Below are positions 45,813 through 56,864 of a stretch of DNA of 64,000 nt, one piece after another. The stretch lies in assembly GCF_032341175.1 (NCBI RefSeq), contig NZ_CP135435.1, positions 3,162,001-3,226,000 of the forward strand. Direction: 5' to 3'. How positions within the stretch are numbered: position 1 is the first letter of the stretch; every line of letters starts with the position of its first letter. Source of the stretch: Bacillus sp. DTU_2020_1000418_1_SI_GHA_SEK_038 (GTDB taxonomy: Bacteria; Bacillota; Bacilli; Bacillales; Cytobacillaceae). The position numbers and the translations under genes were made by a program. Under the pieces are notes generated by a model, which saw nothing but the letters and a program-made list of their open reading frames with translations, was not told the DNA's origin and did not search any database.

Positions 45813-48008
45813 TTAATTCATGATCCTGCGAACCGCATAAACATCAGGAATTTGTTTAATACGTTCAACAACCTTCTGTAAGTGGTTAACATTTTGAATA
45901 GCAATCGTCATATTAATTGTTGCCGCTTTATTTCGGTCAGATCGGCCTGATACAGCTGAAATATTTGTTTTTGATTCATTCACAGCCTGCAATACTTCAT
46001 TTAGTAACCCTCGCCTGTCAAAGCCGGTAATTTCGATTTCAACACTGTATTCCTTCCGGTCATTTAAGTCTGTTTCCCATTCAACTGGAATAAGTCTTTC
46101 TTTTGCTTCATCATTGACGATATTGGTGCAATCAGCCCTGTGTACAGAAACTCCGCGTCCTTTCGTGATAAAGCCCACAATTTCATCTCCTGGTACTGGG
46201 TTACAACATCGTGAAAGCCGAATGAGCAAATTATCAATACCGGAAACACGAACGCCAGATTCACGTTTTTTAGTAGACGGGAATGATCTTAACTCGGAAA
46301 CAGCATTTGTAATATCAGCCTCTTGTTCCTTATCACGCTTTCTGCGAAGCTTTTCCGTTAATCGGTTAGCCACTTGAAGAGCCGTTACACCGTTATAGCC
46401 TACGGCCGCGTACATGTCTTCCTCATTCATGAAATTAAACTTTTCTGCTACACGTTTAATATTTTCAGCTGTAAGAATTTCTTTCAGATCGAAATCCATA
46501 TTGCGGATTTCTTTTTCAATTTGCTCTTTGCCCTTTTCAACATTCTCGTCTCTTCTTTGTTTCTTAAAGAATTGACGAATTTTATTTTTGGCTTGTGAGG
46601 TTTGAGCTAGTTTTAGCCAATCCTTGCTTGGGCCATATGAGTGCTTGGAGGTTAAAATTTCAATGATATCGCCGGTTTTCAGCTTATAATCGAGTGTCAC
46701 CATTTTCCCGCTTATTTTCGCACCAATTGTTTTATTCCCAATCTCGGAGTGAATTCGGTACGCAAAGTCAATGGGAACAGAACCAGACGGAAGCTCGATA
46801 ACATCACCCTTTGGCGTAAAAACGAACACCATATCAGAAAATAAATCAATTTTTAAAGATTCCATAAATTCTTCTGCGTCATTAGAGCTGTCTTGAAACT
46901 CTAGAATTTCACGGAACCATGTTAGCTTGTCTTCAATTGACAATCTATCATTGACCTTTTTTCCTTCCTTATACGCCCAGTGAGCGGCAATCCCGAATTC
47001 AGAGATTCGGTGCATTTCGAATGTACGAATTTGCACTTCTAATGGATCACCTTTTGGACCGATGACTGTCGTATGAAGGGATTGGTACATGTTTTGCTTT
47101 GGCATGGCAATATAATCTTTAAAGCGGCCAGGCATCGGCTTCCAGCATGTGTGGATAATACCGAGCACAGCATAGCAATCTTTAATACTATTCACAACAA
47201 TTCTGACAGCAAGCAAATCATAAATTTCGTTAAATTGTTTGTTTTGCAAAGCCATTTTACGATAAATGCTATAAATATGCTTAGGTCTGCCAGAAATATC
47301 TGATCGAATGGATACTTCATTCATTCGGCTGCGCATTTCTTCGATAACATCTTCGAGGTATTGCTCCCGCTCAGCCCGTTTCTTCTTCATAAGATTCACA
47401 ATTCGATAATATTGCTGTGGATTTAAATATCTTAGAGCAGTGTCCTCAAGCTCCCATTTAATTTTTGAAATTCCCAGACGATGGGCAAGAGGGGCAAAAA
47501 TTTCTAATGTTTCATTAGATATTCGGCGCTGCTTTTCAGCAGGTAAATGCTTAAGTGTACGCATATTATGAAGTCTATCTGCCAGCTTTATTAAAATGAC
47601 ACGAATATCCTGTGCCATTGCCACAAACATTTTCCGATGGTTTTCTGCCTGCTGCTCTTCTTTCGATTTATATTTAATTTTCCCAAGCTTTGTTACACCG
47701 TCAACAAGCATGGCCACTTCCTCATTAAAGGCTGCCTTAATGTCAGCTAGTGTAACATCTGTATCCTCTACAACATCATGAAGAAAACCGGCTGCAACCG
47801 TAGATGGATCCATTTCTAAATCGGCCAAAATGCCTGCTACTTGAATGGGATGGATGATATAAGGCTCACCCGATTTTCTATATTGTTCACGATGGGCATG
47901 TCTTGCATATTCATATGCCTTTTCAACGAGTGCCACATGCTCATCATTTAAATATACTTTCGTTCTGTCGATGACTTGTTCAGCGGTCAGAACATGATCG
48001 TTCGCCAT
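45813..48008 (-). CDS. relA: Bifunctional (p)ppGpp synthetase/hydrolase Rel
   Basis: Stringent response enzyme, 731 residues. HD hydrolase domain ([37 protein letters not shown]), synthetase domain ([26 protein letters not shown]), then TGS ([19 protein letters not shown]), helical, zinc-finger type ([20 protein letters not shown]) and ACT domain at the C-terminus. Both catalytic domains keep their motifs, so it should make and degrade ppGpp. Own 256-bp spacer upstream; operon partner dtd. Confidence 0.97.
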   Translation of the reverse strand: MANDHVLTAEQVIDRTKVYLNDEHVALVEKAYEYARHAHREQYRKSGEPYIIHPIQVAGILADLEMDPSTVAAGFLHDVVEDTDVTLADIKAAFNEEVAMLVDGVTKLGKIKYKSKEEQQAENHRKMFVAMAQDIRVILIKLADRLHNMRTLKHLPAEKQRRISNETLEIFAPLAHRLGISKIKWELEDTALRYLNPQQYYRIVNLMKKKRAEREQYLEDVIEEMRSRMNEVSIRSDISGRPKHIYSIYRKMALQNKQFNEIYDLLAVRIVVNSIKDCYAVLGIIHTCWKPMPGRFKDYIAMPKQNMYQSLHTTVIGPKGDPLEVQIRTFEMHRISEFGIAAHWAYKEGKKVNDRLSIEDKLTWFREILEFQDSSNDAEEFMESLKIDLFSDMVFVFTPKGDVIELPSGSVPIDFAYRIHSEIGNKTIGAKISGKMVTLDYKLKTGDIIEILTSKHSYGPSKDWLKLAQTSQAKNKIRQFFKKQRRDENVEKGKEQIEKEIRNMDFDLKEILTAENIKRVAEKFNFMNEEDMYAAVGYNGVTALQVANRLTEKLRRKRDKEQEADITNAVSELRSFPSTKKRESGVRVSGIDNLLIRLSRCCNPVPGDEIVGFITKGRGVSVHRADCTNIVNDEAKERLIPVEWETDLNDRKEYSVEIEITGFDRRGLLNEVLQAVNESKTNISAVSGRSDRNKAATINMTIAIQNVNHLQKVVERIKQIPDVYAVRRIMN

Positions 48009-48228
48009 GGGATCACCTTTTATTATTAATTTTCATTTGTCGATTTGTCATTTTCCGTTTAAAACTGTCATAACAAAATTAGAATGATTGCTACTATTAT
48101 CGAAAAAAAAAGTGAATATGTAAAGGGATACCGATTATTTTCCTGAAAAATAAAAAATTTGTCGAATTTTGTTATTTTTCCCGTAGCTAAAAACCTGACT
48201 ATTTATAAGCATATTTGATCGCTCATAA

Positions 48229-48256
48229 TAAAAAGAGCGCCATCGATCAGCGCTCC
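48229..48256 (-). terminator. Terminator after apt
   Basis: Minus strand: GAGCGC / GCGCTC, 9-nt loop, then TTTTTATTAT. Confidence 0.82.
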
Positions 48257-48264
48257 CGTCTAAA

Positions 48265-48777
48265 TTAATATTCCATTAAAGTTAAAATATCATATTTTCC
48301 AAGCTTATCTCGCCCATTTAAATATGACAATTCAATTAAGAAAGCTATTCCAGCTACAATTCCGCCAAGCTGCTCCACTAATTTAATAGTCGCTTCAATT
48401 GTTCCGCCAGTTGCAAGTAAGTCATCTGTAATTAGAACTCTTTGGCCTGGCTTGATGGCATCTTTATGGATGGTCAGAACATCCTTCCCATATTCTAAGC
48501 CATATTCCACCTTAATCGTCTCACGAGGAAGCTTCCCTTCCTTCCTAACCGGAGCAAAACCGACTCCAAGTGAATAAGCAACAGGGCAGCCGATAATAAA
48601 TCCACGCGCCTCTGGACCTACGACTAAATCAATTTGCTTTTTTTGTGCATATTCGACGATTTTGTCTGTGGCATATTTATAGGCTTCACCATTATCCATT
48701 AATGTCGTAATATCCTTAAATTGAATACCTGGCTTAGGCCAGTCCTGGACGATTGTAATATACTGTTTTAAGTCCAT
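48265..48777 (-). CDS. apt: Adenine phosphoribosyltransferase
   Basis: Salvages adenine to AMP with PRPP. 170 residues: [47 protein letters not shown], and the PRPP motif [14 protein letters not shown]. Overlaps the 3' end of recJ by 10 bases, so the pair is translationally linked. Same recJ-apt-relA order as B. subtilis. Confidence 0.97.
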   Translation of the reverse strand: MDLKQYITIVQDWPKPGIQFKDITTLMDNGEAYKYATDKIVEYAQKKQIDLVVGPEARGFIIGCPVAYSLGVGFAPVRKEGKLPRETIKVEYGLEYGKDVLTIHKDAIKPGQRVLITDDLLATGGTIEATIKLVEQLGGIVAGIAFLIELSYLNGRDKLGKYDILTLMEY

Positions 48778-51134
48778 TCTTTTACTTCCTCCTCAATTTT
48801 CACAGAACCTTGAATGACTGAATCGAAATAGCTTTTTAACTGCTGATAAGTTGAATATAGCAATTCACTTTCGATCGCGTACTGTTTACGTCTCTGCTCA
48901 TAAATGTGCGAATCAGTTAAATCACGTTTTTGCGAAGTCGTATTAACGGAAATGTTTCCATTGTTTATTTTAACAAAATCTAATTCTAAAAACACTTGTG
49001 ACATGAAGTCAATTGATTCTTTGCTCCATCCTTTATGCTTAGCAATATTGTCCCGATACTCCTGAAGGCTGAATGGACCCTTTTTCAATATTAAGGCATA
49101 GAACCATTTAAAATGATCCCTTTTCGGAAGTGTGCTAAAAAAGGCACTCTCTTCTTTATAGAAATGAGCATATACCCTTGAAGGATTTTTCCCAGAAAAT
49201 AATTTGGACAGAAAATCCTTTGAGGGTGGAAGGTCCGTTAGAATTACATTTTCTTGATTAATATTTAATGCCGCTGCTTCATCATATGAACTTACTGTTA
49301 TCATATTCTCATTGATATATGTTGGAAACTTCATAGCATTTTCTTTATTAAAAACAATCCATTTAGATTGCTCTTTAGGAATCAAATCTATTAATTGTTC
49401 AAACCGTTTAATTCCCCTAATGTCAAATAGCTGCCAATCTTGAATGGCGGCATCCTGAAGGAAAATTTGCGGCTTTCGTATATTATTCCACTCATTGATC
49501 GAAAGCTCCCCAATAACGGAAATTTTAGAATAAGGAGAAATATGCTCATATAATTCTCCCAGCCCGAATCCAACGCCATCAAGTGTACTGCCTTCACTCT
49601 CAATTGTTATTTTTAAATGATTCTGATCTGAGCCGATCTTTCTCATATTTGAAATGCTAGCGTCCTTAATTAAGATCTTTGGCTTCGGATTATCCATGCC
49701 AAATGGAGCTAACATTTGCATTTCCTCTAAAGCAGTCAAATGAATCTCTGACATATTTACTGTCCCATCCAACGTAGTAACTGGAATAAAGTCCTCATCT
49801 GTTAATTGTTCCTTTGCTGCTAAATTGAGTCTTTTCCTAAGCTCATCAACATGATCCAATTTCAATGTCATACCCGCAGCCATCGGATGCCCGCCGAAAT
49901 GAGGTAAAATATCTCGGCATTCAGATAGGTTTTTAAATAAATCAAATCCAAAAATACTTCGAGCAGAGCCTTTTGCTATGCCCTTTTCTCTATCAAAGCT
50001 TAAACAAATGACTGGACGGTAGAATCTTTCTACCAGCTTTGAAGCGACAATTCCGACTACACCTGCATTCCAGCCCTCTTCACCAATGACAAGCACTGCA
50101 TTTTCATCAATTGGGTAATTTTCTTCAACTAGCCGTATTGCTTCTTCAGAAATTTTGCTAACAAGTGCTTGCCTTTCCTTGTTCATTTGTTCTATTTCCT
50201 CAGCTATCGCTTCAGCTTCAAAAATATCCTCAGTTAGCAGTAAATCAACAGCTGGGTCTGCGCTATCCAATCTCCCAGCAGCATTTAATCGTGGCGCGAT
50301 CAGGAACCCTACCGTTTCTTCTGTTACAGAGCCTGGGTCTACCTTGTTTTGTTTTAATAAGGCTGTTAAACCAACATTATTAGTAGACCTAAGCCTGTTC
50401 AAGCCTCGTTTTACAATTAAGCGATTCTCTCCTTTTAAGGAGACTAAATCTGCAATTGTTCCGATAGCCGCTATTTCCAGCAGATGTTCCGGCAGTTTCC
50501 CGTACAGTGCATGAGCTAATTTAAATGCAACCCCAACACCTGCAAGCTCACGAAATGGATAGTGGCTCCCTTCAATCTTTGGGTGGATGATAGCCAATGC
50601 TTTAGGCAATTCTGCCCCTGGTTCATGGTGATCTGTAATAATTAAATCCAGTCCAAACTCAGCAGCGGCAGCCGCTTCCTTTACTGCAGCTATTCCCGTA
50701 TCAACCGTAATAATCAGTTTGATTCCTATTTCCGCGGCATATTGAAAGGCTGGGATGTTTGGTCCGTATCCTTCTGTAAACCGGTTTGGTATGTAGAATT
50801 CGACATTGGCGCCTAATTCCCGAAGGACTTTCATCATAACGGTCGTGCTTGTCACACCATCTGCATCATAATCTCCAAAGATTAGTATCGGTTCTTCATT
50901 ATCTATCGCCTTTTTTATCCGTGATACAGCAATTTCCATATCAGCCAATAAAAAAGGATCATGAAATTCTGAGTTTTGATCAAATAGAAAACTTTGTGCT
51001 AATTCTGGTGATTCTATTCCTCTATTTACTAGCAATGAAGCAAGGAGAGGAGTAATATTTAATTGTTGAACGAGAAGGCTTTGCTTTTCTTCATCTGATT
51101 TCCGCACAATCCAGCGAGTTTTTGATTGTAACAT
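48768..51134 (-). CDS. recJ: Single-stranded-DNA-specific exonuclease RecJ
   Basis: 5'-3' ssDNA exonuclease of the DHH phosphoesterase family used in recombination and mismatch repair. 788 residues from ATG 51134 ([14 protein letters not shown]) with AGGGGTGA upstream; a longer frame to 51221 has no ribosome site. DHH motifs: [48 protein letters not shown], then DHHA1 ([26 protein letters not shown]). The Firmicute-type C-terminal extension (about 200 residues) is present. Confidence 0.96.
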   Translation of the reverse strand: MLQSKTRWIVRKSDEEKQSLLVQQLNITPLLASLLVNRGIESPELAQSFLFDQNSEFHDPFLLADMEIAVSRIKKAIDNEEPILIFGDYDADGVTSTTVMMKVLRELGANVEFYIPNRFTEGYGPNIPAFQYAAEIGIKLIITVDTGIAAVKEAAAAAEFGLDLIITDHHEPGAELPKALAIIHPKIEGSHYPFRELAGVGVAFKLAHALYGKLPEHLLEIAAIGTIADLVSLKGENRLIVKRGLNRLRSTNNVGLTALLKQNKVDPGSVTEETVGFLIAPRLNAAGRLDSADPAVDLLLTEDIFEAEAIAEEIEQMNKERQALVSKISEEAIRLVEENYPIDENAVLVIGEEGWNAGVVGIVASKLVERFYRPVICLSFDREKGIAKGSARSIFGFDLFKNLSECRDILPHFGGHPMAAGMTLKLDHVDELRKRLNLAAKEQLTDEDFIPVTTLDGTVNMSEIHLTALEEMQMLAPFGMDNPKPKILIKDASISNMRKIGSDQNHLKITIESEGSTLDGVGFGLGELYEHISPYSKISVIGELSINEWNNIRKPQIFLQDAAIQDWQLFDIRGIKRFEQLIDLIPKEQSKWIVFNKENAMKFPTYINENMITVSSYDEAAALNINQENVILTDLPPSKDFLSKLFSGKNPSRVYAHFYKEESAFFSTLPKRDHFKWFYALILKKGPFSLQEYRDNIAKHKGWSKESIDFMSQVFLELDFVKINNGNISVNTTSQKRDLTDSHIYEQRRKQYAIESELLYSTYQQLKSYFDSVIQGSVKIEEEVKEWT

Positions 51135-51197
51135 TTGTTCACCCCTCAACTTTTTAATTATACAAGAGGGCCCTATGTGTTTCAATGCGAAGTCTTG

Positions 51198-51227
51198 AAA
51201 AAAAGAAAAACAGCGAAGCACGCTGTT
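51198..51227 (-). terminator. Terminator after the CDF transporter gene
   Basis: Minus strand: AACAGCG / CGCTGTT, 5-nt loop, then TTTCTTTTTTT; 5' arm abuts the stop codon. Confidence 0.85.
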
Positions 51228-52129
51228 TAATTTTGATCATCTTCATTATGGGGATTGATATGAACAAACACATTGTGAACATTGTTCATTTTTAATAATT
51301 TTTCCTTTACTTCCTTTCCAACCCGGTGACCCTCTTCAACCGTCATTTTTGGATCAACCGAAATTTTCAAATCTATGATCACATAATGTCCATGTTCTCT
51401 TGCATGAAGCTGATTAATTTTCTTAACTTCCCGAACACTTTCCACTGCCTCTCTTAATTCAAGTGTATCCTCTTCATGCAGCACATGATCTAGGGTGTTA
51501 TGAATGGACTCTTTCCCAAGTGACCACGCCATTTGGATGACCATGAGAGAAACGATCACCCCAGCAACAGGATCCGCATATTCCAGCCAATCAATGCCAA
51601 GCTTCCCACCGATGATCGCAGCGCCAATACCTGCCAGCGCAGCAAGAGATGAATAAACATCTGAGCGATGCTCATAGGCGTTGACAATTAATGCATCACT
51701 ATTCAGTTCAACACCCAGCTTGTACTTATAGCGGAACAAAGCTTCCTTAACAATAATCGAGAAAATAACCGCAACAATGGCTATAGTTTTTGGTGCTTCT
51801 ATTGGTTTAAAAAAAGCTGTAACAGACGACTTGCCAATTTCAAATCCGACAAACAATAGCAAAACAGCAACAATAATGGCAGAGATAGATTCTGCCTTCC
51901 CATGCCCATATGGATGATCTTCATCTGGAGGCTGCTTTGCTGCCTTTAAGCCTAAATAGACGGCTAATGATCCAGCAATATCTGAGGCAGAATGAACAGC
52001 ATCAGCAATTAAGGCACGGCTCCCTGCATAGACGCCGATTCCCCATTTAACAAGTGCAAGGACAATGTTAATCACGATGCCAAGCATGGCTGCAAATTCG
52101 GCCTTTTTAAAACGATCCTGATTACCCAA
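51227..52129 (-). CDS. Cation diffusion facilitator family transporter
   Basis: Metal/proton antiporter of the CDF family, 300 residues with six transmembrane segments. Metal-site motifs IADAVHSASDIAGS (helix II) and EHRSDVYSSLAAL (helix V, HxxxD); intracellular DEDHPYGHGKAE loop; C-terminal cytoplasmic domain with HAREHGHYVIIDLKI. Probably exports divalent cations such as Zn, Fe or Mn; the exact metal cannot be told. Stands between recJ and secDF. Confidence 0.93.
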   Translation of the reverse strand: MGNQDRFKKAEFAAMLGIVINIVLALVKWGIGVYAGSRALIADAVHSASDIAGSLAVYLGLKAAKQPPDEDHPYGHGKAESISAIIVAVLLLFVGFEIGKSSVTAFFKPIEAPKTIAIVAVIFSIIVKEALFRYKYKLGVELNSDALIVNAYEHRSDVYSSLAALAGIGAAIIGGKLGIDWLEYADPVAGVIVSLMVIQMAWSLGKESIHNTLDHVLHEEDTLELREAVESVREVKKINQLHAREHGHYVIIDLKISVDPKMTVEEGHRVGKEVKEKLLKMNNVHNVFVHINPHNEDDQN

Positions 52130-52195
52130 TGTGAAACTTCCTTCCTCAAATGAACTTATTGTTAGTTTATCCTATTTTCGATGATTATGAACGAA

Positions 52196-52240
52196 AATAA
52201 AGAAATGCCTCAGAGGACCCTAGGCCCCTGAGGCATTTCT
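52196..52240 (-). terminator. Terminator after secDF
   Basis: Minus strand: AGAAATGCCTCAG / CTGAGGCATTTCT around GGGGCCTAGGGTCC-type inner stem, then TTTATTTT. Confidence 0.9.
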
Positions 52241-52243
52241 TAA

Positions 52244-54511
52244 TTAAACTTGAGGTTCATCACTTATTTTGCGCTTTTCTTTAACTGTTTTAATGACGCC
52301 CTTTTCCTTTAATTCCTTCGCCTTCCAATCAACCCATAGCTGAGCAGCTAGGAAAATGGAAGAGTAGACACCTGCAACAGTTCCAACTAGTAAGGCAATA
52401 GAGAAGTTGCGGATTGATTCACTTCCAAAGATGAGCAAGCCAAGGATCGCAATAATAACGGTTAGAACCGTATTAATCGAACGGCCCATAACTTGGCGTA
52501 ACGCTGTATTCACAACATCGTGAATATCTTCCACTGATTTCAGGCGTTTTTTCTTTTGCATGTTTTCACGCATCCGGTCAAACGTAACGATGGTGTCATT
52601 TATGGAATAACCAATAACTGTTAACACAGCAGCAATAAAGGTAATATCCACTTCTAATCGTGTGATGCTAAAGAAAGTAACAATTAAAAATGCATCGTGC
52701 AAAAGTGAAACAACTGCTGGAACAGCCATTTTCATCTCAAAGCGAATGGTGACATAAATAATAATCCCTATGGATGCAATCGCTAGTGCGATCATTCCGT
52801 TTTTTGCTAATTCTTTACCGACAGTCGGTGAAACGGTGCTGACACTTGGATCTGCTCCAAATTCATTATGGAAGTGTGCCTTTAAGTCAGCAATTTCATC
52901 CTTTGTTAGTACCCCTTTTAAACGAGCAACTCCGATTTCTTTGTTATTCCCTGAAATGACAATATCATCAGTCTCAATGTTCATTTTTGCCAATTCTGCT
53001 TTAACTTCCGATTTAGTTATAGAATCATTTGATAAAATCTCAATCCTTGTACCACTTGAGAAATCAATCCCTAAATTTAATCCGAATACACTAATGGCAA
53101 TAATACCTAGAGCCATAAGCACTGCAGATAAGCCATAGAATCTTTTACGATTTTTTACAAAATCAAATTTATCAAACTTGGTTTTTAAATCAAGGGTATC
53201 AAGATTTTCCGCGATATCATGGATATCACTTTTCTTCACACCAAACCAGCTTGGCCTTTTATTAAATAAGTTACTGTTTACCCATAAACCAAGGAATAAT
53301 CTTGATCCATAAACCGCTGTGAGGAAACTGACAAGTATGCTAATGATAAGCATAGTGGCAAACCCTTTAATAGAGCTTGTCCCATAGACGAATAATACGC
53401 AAGCAACTAAAATAGTCGTAATATTAGCATCAAAAATCGCCGCAAATGAATTTCGGCTCCCGGCCTGGAATGCTGACTTGACCGTTCTTCCGACTTTCAT
53501 CTCTTCTCTTATTCTTTCGTACGTTAAAATGTTGGCATCTACTGCCATACCGACTCCCAAAACAAGGGCGGCTATACTTGGCAGTGTCAAAACAGCGTTC
53601 ATCCAATCAAAAATTAACAAAATTAAATAAATGTATACAGACAATGTAACTGTCGCGATAAATCCAGGGAAGCGATAGTATACAATCATAAACAGATAAA
53701 TGATAGCAATCCCAATAATTCCGCCAAGCACTGTTTTTTCTAATGCCTGTTCACCGAACTGTGCACCAACAGAGGTTGAGTACACTTCAGTCAGCTTAAC
53801 AGGTAAAGAACCCGCATTAAGCAGGTCTGCTAAAGTAGTCGCTTCTTCTATTGTAAAGCTTCCGACAATGGAAACTGTGTCTTGGTTGAATACTTGGCTT
53901 ACTGCAGGAGCTGAAAGATAGCTTGGATTAGGCTTTCCTGCCTCAGCTTGGAATGAATCTTTTCCTTCTTCAAAATCAAGCCAAATAACTAATAAATTAT
54001 TAGGCTGACCCATATTGACAATTTGCTGAGTTACATCTCTAAATGTACTTGCGCTTTTAAGCTTAATAGACACACTAGGCTGTCCATTTTCGTCAAAGGT
54101 CTGCTTAGCTCCATTTTCAGCTAAATCAGATCCGTCCATTAGCTTTACATCATGAATATCACGAAACGATAAATTTGCTTCAGTAGATAATATTTCACGT
54201 GCCTTATTTTGATCTGTTACTCCGGCAAGCTGAACACGAATTCGGTTATCTCCTTCAACTTGAATATTCGGTTCACTTACCCCTAATACGTTAACCCGCT
54301 TATCCAATGCTTTAGCCGTGCTGGCTAAAACTGTTTTATCAATCTTTTGCCCTTCTTCAATTGGCGTAACTTCATATAATACTTCAAATCCGCCTTGAAG
54401 GTCTAATCCTAGCTTAATATCTTTTAAAATGTTATTAGTTGTTGTACCCATTAAACTTCCAATTAATAAAACAATCAGAAAGAAGGCAACAATGCGTCCG
54501 CGCTTAACCAT
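52244..54511 (-). CDS. secDF: Protein translocase subunit SecDF
   Basis: Fused SecD-SecF RND-type membrane protein that uses the proton gradient to pull secreted proteins through SecYEG. 755 residues from ATG 54511 (MVKRGRIVAFFL). SecD half: LGLDLQGGFEVLYEV, large P1 domain, VGMAVDANILTYERIREE; SecF half: LNLGIDFSSGTRIE, VIGYSINDTIVTFDRMREN. Twelve transmembrane segments expected. The fused form is the one in B. subtilis. Partner YajC is 3.6 kb away. Confidence 0.97.
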   Translation of the reverse strand: MVKRGRIVAFFLIVLLIGSLMGTTTNNILKDIKLGLDLQGGFEVLYEVTPIEEGQKIDKTVLASTAKALDKRVNVLGVSEPNIQVEGDNRIRVQLAGVTDQNKAREILSTEANLSFRDIHDVKLMDGSDLAENGAKQTFDENGQPSVSIKLKSASTFRDVTQQIVNMGQPNNLLVIWLDFEEGKDSFQAEAGKPNPSYLSAPAVSQVFNQDTVSIVGSFTIEEATTLADLLNAGSLPVKLTEVYSTSVGAQFGEQALEKTVLGGIIGIAIIYLFMIVYYRFPGFIATVTLSVYIYLILLIFDWMNAVLTLPSIAALVLGVGMAVDANILTYERIREEMKVGRTVKSAFQAGSRNSFAAIFDANITTILVACVLFVYGTSSIKGFATMLIISILVSFLTAVYGSRLFLGLWVNSNLFNKRPSWFGVKKSDIHDIAENLDTLDLKTKFDKFDFVKNRKRFYGLSAVLMALGIIAISVFGLNLGIDFSSGTRIEILSNDSITKSEVKAELAKMNIETDDIVISGNNKEIGVARLKGVLTKDEIADLKAHFHNEFGADPSVSTVSPTVGKELAKNGMIALAIASIGIIIYVTIRFEMKMAVPAVVSLLHDAFLIVTFFSITRLEVDITFIAAVLTVIGYSINDTIVTFDRMRENMQKKKRLKSVEDIHDVVNTALRQVMGRSINTVLTVIIAILGLLIFGSESIRNFSIALLVGTVAGVYSSIFLAAQLWVDWKAKELKEKGVIKTVKEKRKISDEPQV

Positions 54512-54657
54512 TATGAAAATGTCCTCCTTAAATAAAAGCCAAAAAAGGCTTACAGCATCAACATACATAAATATACCTATCTCATCACTTAAATATCGAT
54601 GATTCGACTAGAATTCCATTTATCATTATGAAACAGTTTGCAAAAGCTGTCAATTAT

Positions 54658-54842
54658 TCGAAAAGCGGAAGCGCCTTCGGAACAATCAAAGAGCAATTGT
54701 TCCTGCGATGATTATTCACAGAAGCCTTCCTTTGTGTCCAGGGGCGACAAGCATAAGACGAGCAAGTGAGAAGGTTGTACTTTAACCTTCTTGCTGGATT
54801 GGCTTATGACCTCGAGCCCCTAGGCGCTGCAGCTAGACAATT
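54658..54842. repeat. Structured interspersed repeat element, 185 bp, between comN and secDF
   Basis: Ends are imperfect inverted repeats (CGAAAAGCGGAAGCGCCT ... AGGCGCTGCAGCTAGACA); internal stems GGAACAAT/ATTGTTCC and AAGGTT/AACCTT plus CATAAG/CTTATG would give a branched RNA or DNA fold. It matches a repeat I know from many Bacillus-group genomes. A fragment like its left end is seen inside the alaS T-box leader near 20271. Confidence 0.7.
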
Positions 54843-54848
54843 AAAAAA

Positions 54849-55145
54849 TTATTTTAAAAGCTTGCGAAGCTCTTCTTCATCATCAAATGCGAAGTCTGCC
54901 TCTTTAAAAGCTTCGACCGTAGCATAATTGAAATACTCGCCAACCTTTACGGATAGAATATCTTGAACAATTTCAGAGATCCTCTTATTTTCATCCGCTT
55001 TTCGCCACTTCTTTCTCTTTAGAAAATTCCAAAGCTCCTGTTCAGACACTTGTCCATACCCTAATAGAGCAAACTCCTCTTGCTTACTTTGCAGCGCAGG
55101 TTTCAATTTATATCGAAGATGATCATATGTATGGCTGATTTCCAT
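54849..55145 (-). CDS. comN: Post-transcriptional regulator ComN (YrzD)
   Basis: 98-residue protein matching B. subtilis ComN, which controls comE operon mRNA and localises with DivIVA. Pattern: YDHLRYKLKPALQSKQEEF, WNFLKRKKWRK, acidic tail DEEELRKLL. ATG 55145 has AAGGAGG upstream; extension to 55166 does not. Divergent from spoVB, as in B. subtilis. Confidence 0.9.
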   Translation of the reverse strand: MEISHTYDHLRYKLKPALQSKQEEFALLGYGQVSEQELWNFLKRKKWRKADENKRISEIVQDILSVKVGEYFNYATVEAFKEADFAFDDEEELRKLLK

Positions 55146-55265
55146 AACAGCCGCCTCCTTAATCAAATTAAAGGAATTTTAAACTTGCTTGTCATGCTTT
55201 GTCCACTTCTATGCATATAGTTAATTGTATATGATAACACCTATTTTGAGAAGGCAGGGAGCCCA

Positions 55266-56828
55266 ATGTCGAAGTTTTTAAAGGGAACAATGATTTTACT
55301 GGCAGCTGGACTTGTTACCCGGGTGCTTGGGTTTATTAACCGGATTGTTATCGCAAGATTTATCGGAGAAGAAGGCGTAGGTTTATATATGATGGCTTTC
55401 CCAACCTTAATTCTTGCCGTTACTATAACACAGCTTGGTTTACCTGTAGCCATATCCAAAAATGTGGCGGAGGCAGAGGCTAGAGGGGATAAAGCCAAGG
55501 TTAAGAAAATATTAGTTGTATCATTAGCAACTACTATTTCTCTTTCAGCCATTTTTACGCCAGCATTGATTTTCTTAGCTCCTCAACTATCTGAAACGTT
55601 ATTTACCGATTCACGCACATATCTCCCGTTGTTGGCCATTGCACCAATCGTTCCAATCATTGCCGTCTCTTCAGTCATAAGAGGGTATTTTCAAGGCCGG
55701 CAAAATATGAAGCCTGCAGCTATTTCACAAATGCTTGAGCAGATCGTAAGAATTACTTTAATTGCAGCGATGACGAGAGCGTTTCTTCCATATGGGATTG
55801 AATATGCTGCGGCCGGTGCCATGCTTGCTTCAGTAATTGGTGAATTAGCTTCACTAATCTATTTACTAACCACCTTTAAAATAAAAAAGAAATTCAGGGT
55901 CCGGAAGCATTTCTTTAAATCTGTTAAAACAGGAAAAAGCACCTTTAATGATTTAATGAGCATTGCCCTCCCAACTACAGGAAGCAGAATGATTGGTTCT
56001 TTGGCGTGGTTTTTTGAACCTATCGTTGTTTCTCATAGTCTTGCCATTGCAGGGGTGGCTGCTATCGCTGCAACGAAGCAGTATGGGGCGCTCACTGGCT
56101 TTGCTTTGCCGCTATTGTTGCTCCCATCATTTATTACTCACTCCCTGTCAACTGCTCTAGTTCCAGCCATTAGTGAAGCCAATTCAAGAAACCAACATCA
56201 TGTTATCGAATACCGGCTGCAGCAGGCACTTCGCCTAACCTTTTTAACAGGCGGATTGGCAGTTGTTATTTTATTCGTACTTTCAGATGAATTGATGAAG
56301 GTCATGTATGGATCAAATAGCGGGGCTCAATTTATCAAGCTGATGGCTCCATTTTTCATTTTTTATTATTATCAGGGTCCGCTTCAGGCCACCCTTCAGG
56401 CACTAAATTTAGCAAGGGCAGCGATGATTAATAGCTTAATTGGAGCAATAATCAAAACTGCGGTCATCTTTATCCTCGCTAGTCAGCCTTCATTCGGAAT
56501 AAACGGCGTAGCAATGGGGATTCTTGTTGGATTCGTGCTTGTGACACTGCTGCACTTCGCAACTGTGTTAAAAGCCATTTCTTTTACATTCTATGTACGC
56601 GACTACTTGAAAACCTTTTTAGTCATGGGGCTTTCAGGATGGTGTGGATTTTGGCTGCTGAAGAATTTTAACTCACAATTTTCTCTCGCCATTCAAGTAC
56701 TTCTCATTACATTCATTATCACGATGATTTATTTAATTCTTACTCTCTTGCTTGGGCTAGTAAAAAAGGATGAAGTAAGCCGTATACCTTGGATTGGCAA
56801 ATCCTTTTCAAGATTTGTCTTTAAATAG
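55266..56828 (+). CDS. spoVB: Stage V sporulation protein B
   Basis: Polytopic MOP-superfamily flippase (14 transmembrane segments, 520 residues) needed for spore cortex synthesis. Family pattern: FLKGTMILLAAGLVTRVLGF, RFIGEEGVGLYMMAFP, LGLPVAISKNVAEAEARGD, and GYFQGRQNMKPAAISQMLEQ. Expressed in the mother cell in B. subtilis. ATG 55266 follows AGGGAG. Adjacent to yrbG on the convergent strand, same as B. subtilis. Confidence 0.95.
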   Translation: MSKFLKGTMILLAAGLVTRVLGFINRIVIARFIGEEGVGLYMMAFPTLILAVTITQLGLPVAISKNVAEAEARGDKAKVKKILVVSLATTISLSAIFTPALIFLAPQLSETLFTDSRTYLPLLAIAPIVPIIAVSSVIRGYFQGRQNMKPAAISQMLEQIVRITLIAAMTRAFLPYGIEYAAAGAMLASVIGELASLIYLLTTFKIKKKFRVRKHFFKSVKTGKSTFNDLMSIALPTTGSRMIGSLAWFFEPIVVSHSLAIAGVAAIAATKQYGALTGFALPLLLLPSFITHSLSTALVPAISEANSRNQHHVIEYRLQQALRLTFLTGGLAVVILFVLSDELMKVMYGSNSGAQFIKLMAPFFIFYYYQGPLQATLQALNLARAAMINSLIGAIIKTAVIFILASQPSFGINGVAMGILVGFVLVTLLHFATVLKAISFTFYVRDYLKTFLVMGLSGWCGFWLLKNFNSQFSLAIQVLLITFIITMIYLILTLLLGLVKKDEVSRIPWIGKSFSRFVFK

Positions 56829-56864
56829 AAAGTAAGAGACCACTTGGCGTCTCTTACTTTTTTT
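56829..56864. terminator. Terminator between spoVB and yrbG
   Basis: AAAGTAAGAGAC / GTCTCTTACTTT with 8-nt loop and flanking T-run; covers the last codons of yrbG. Confidence 0.9.
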
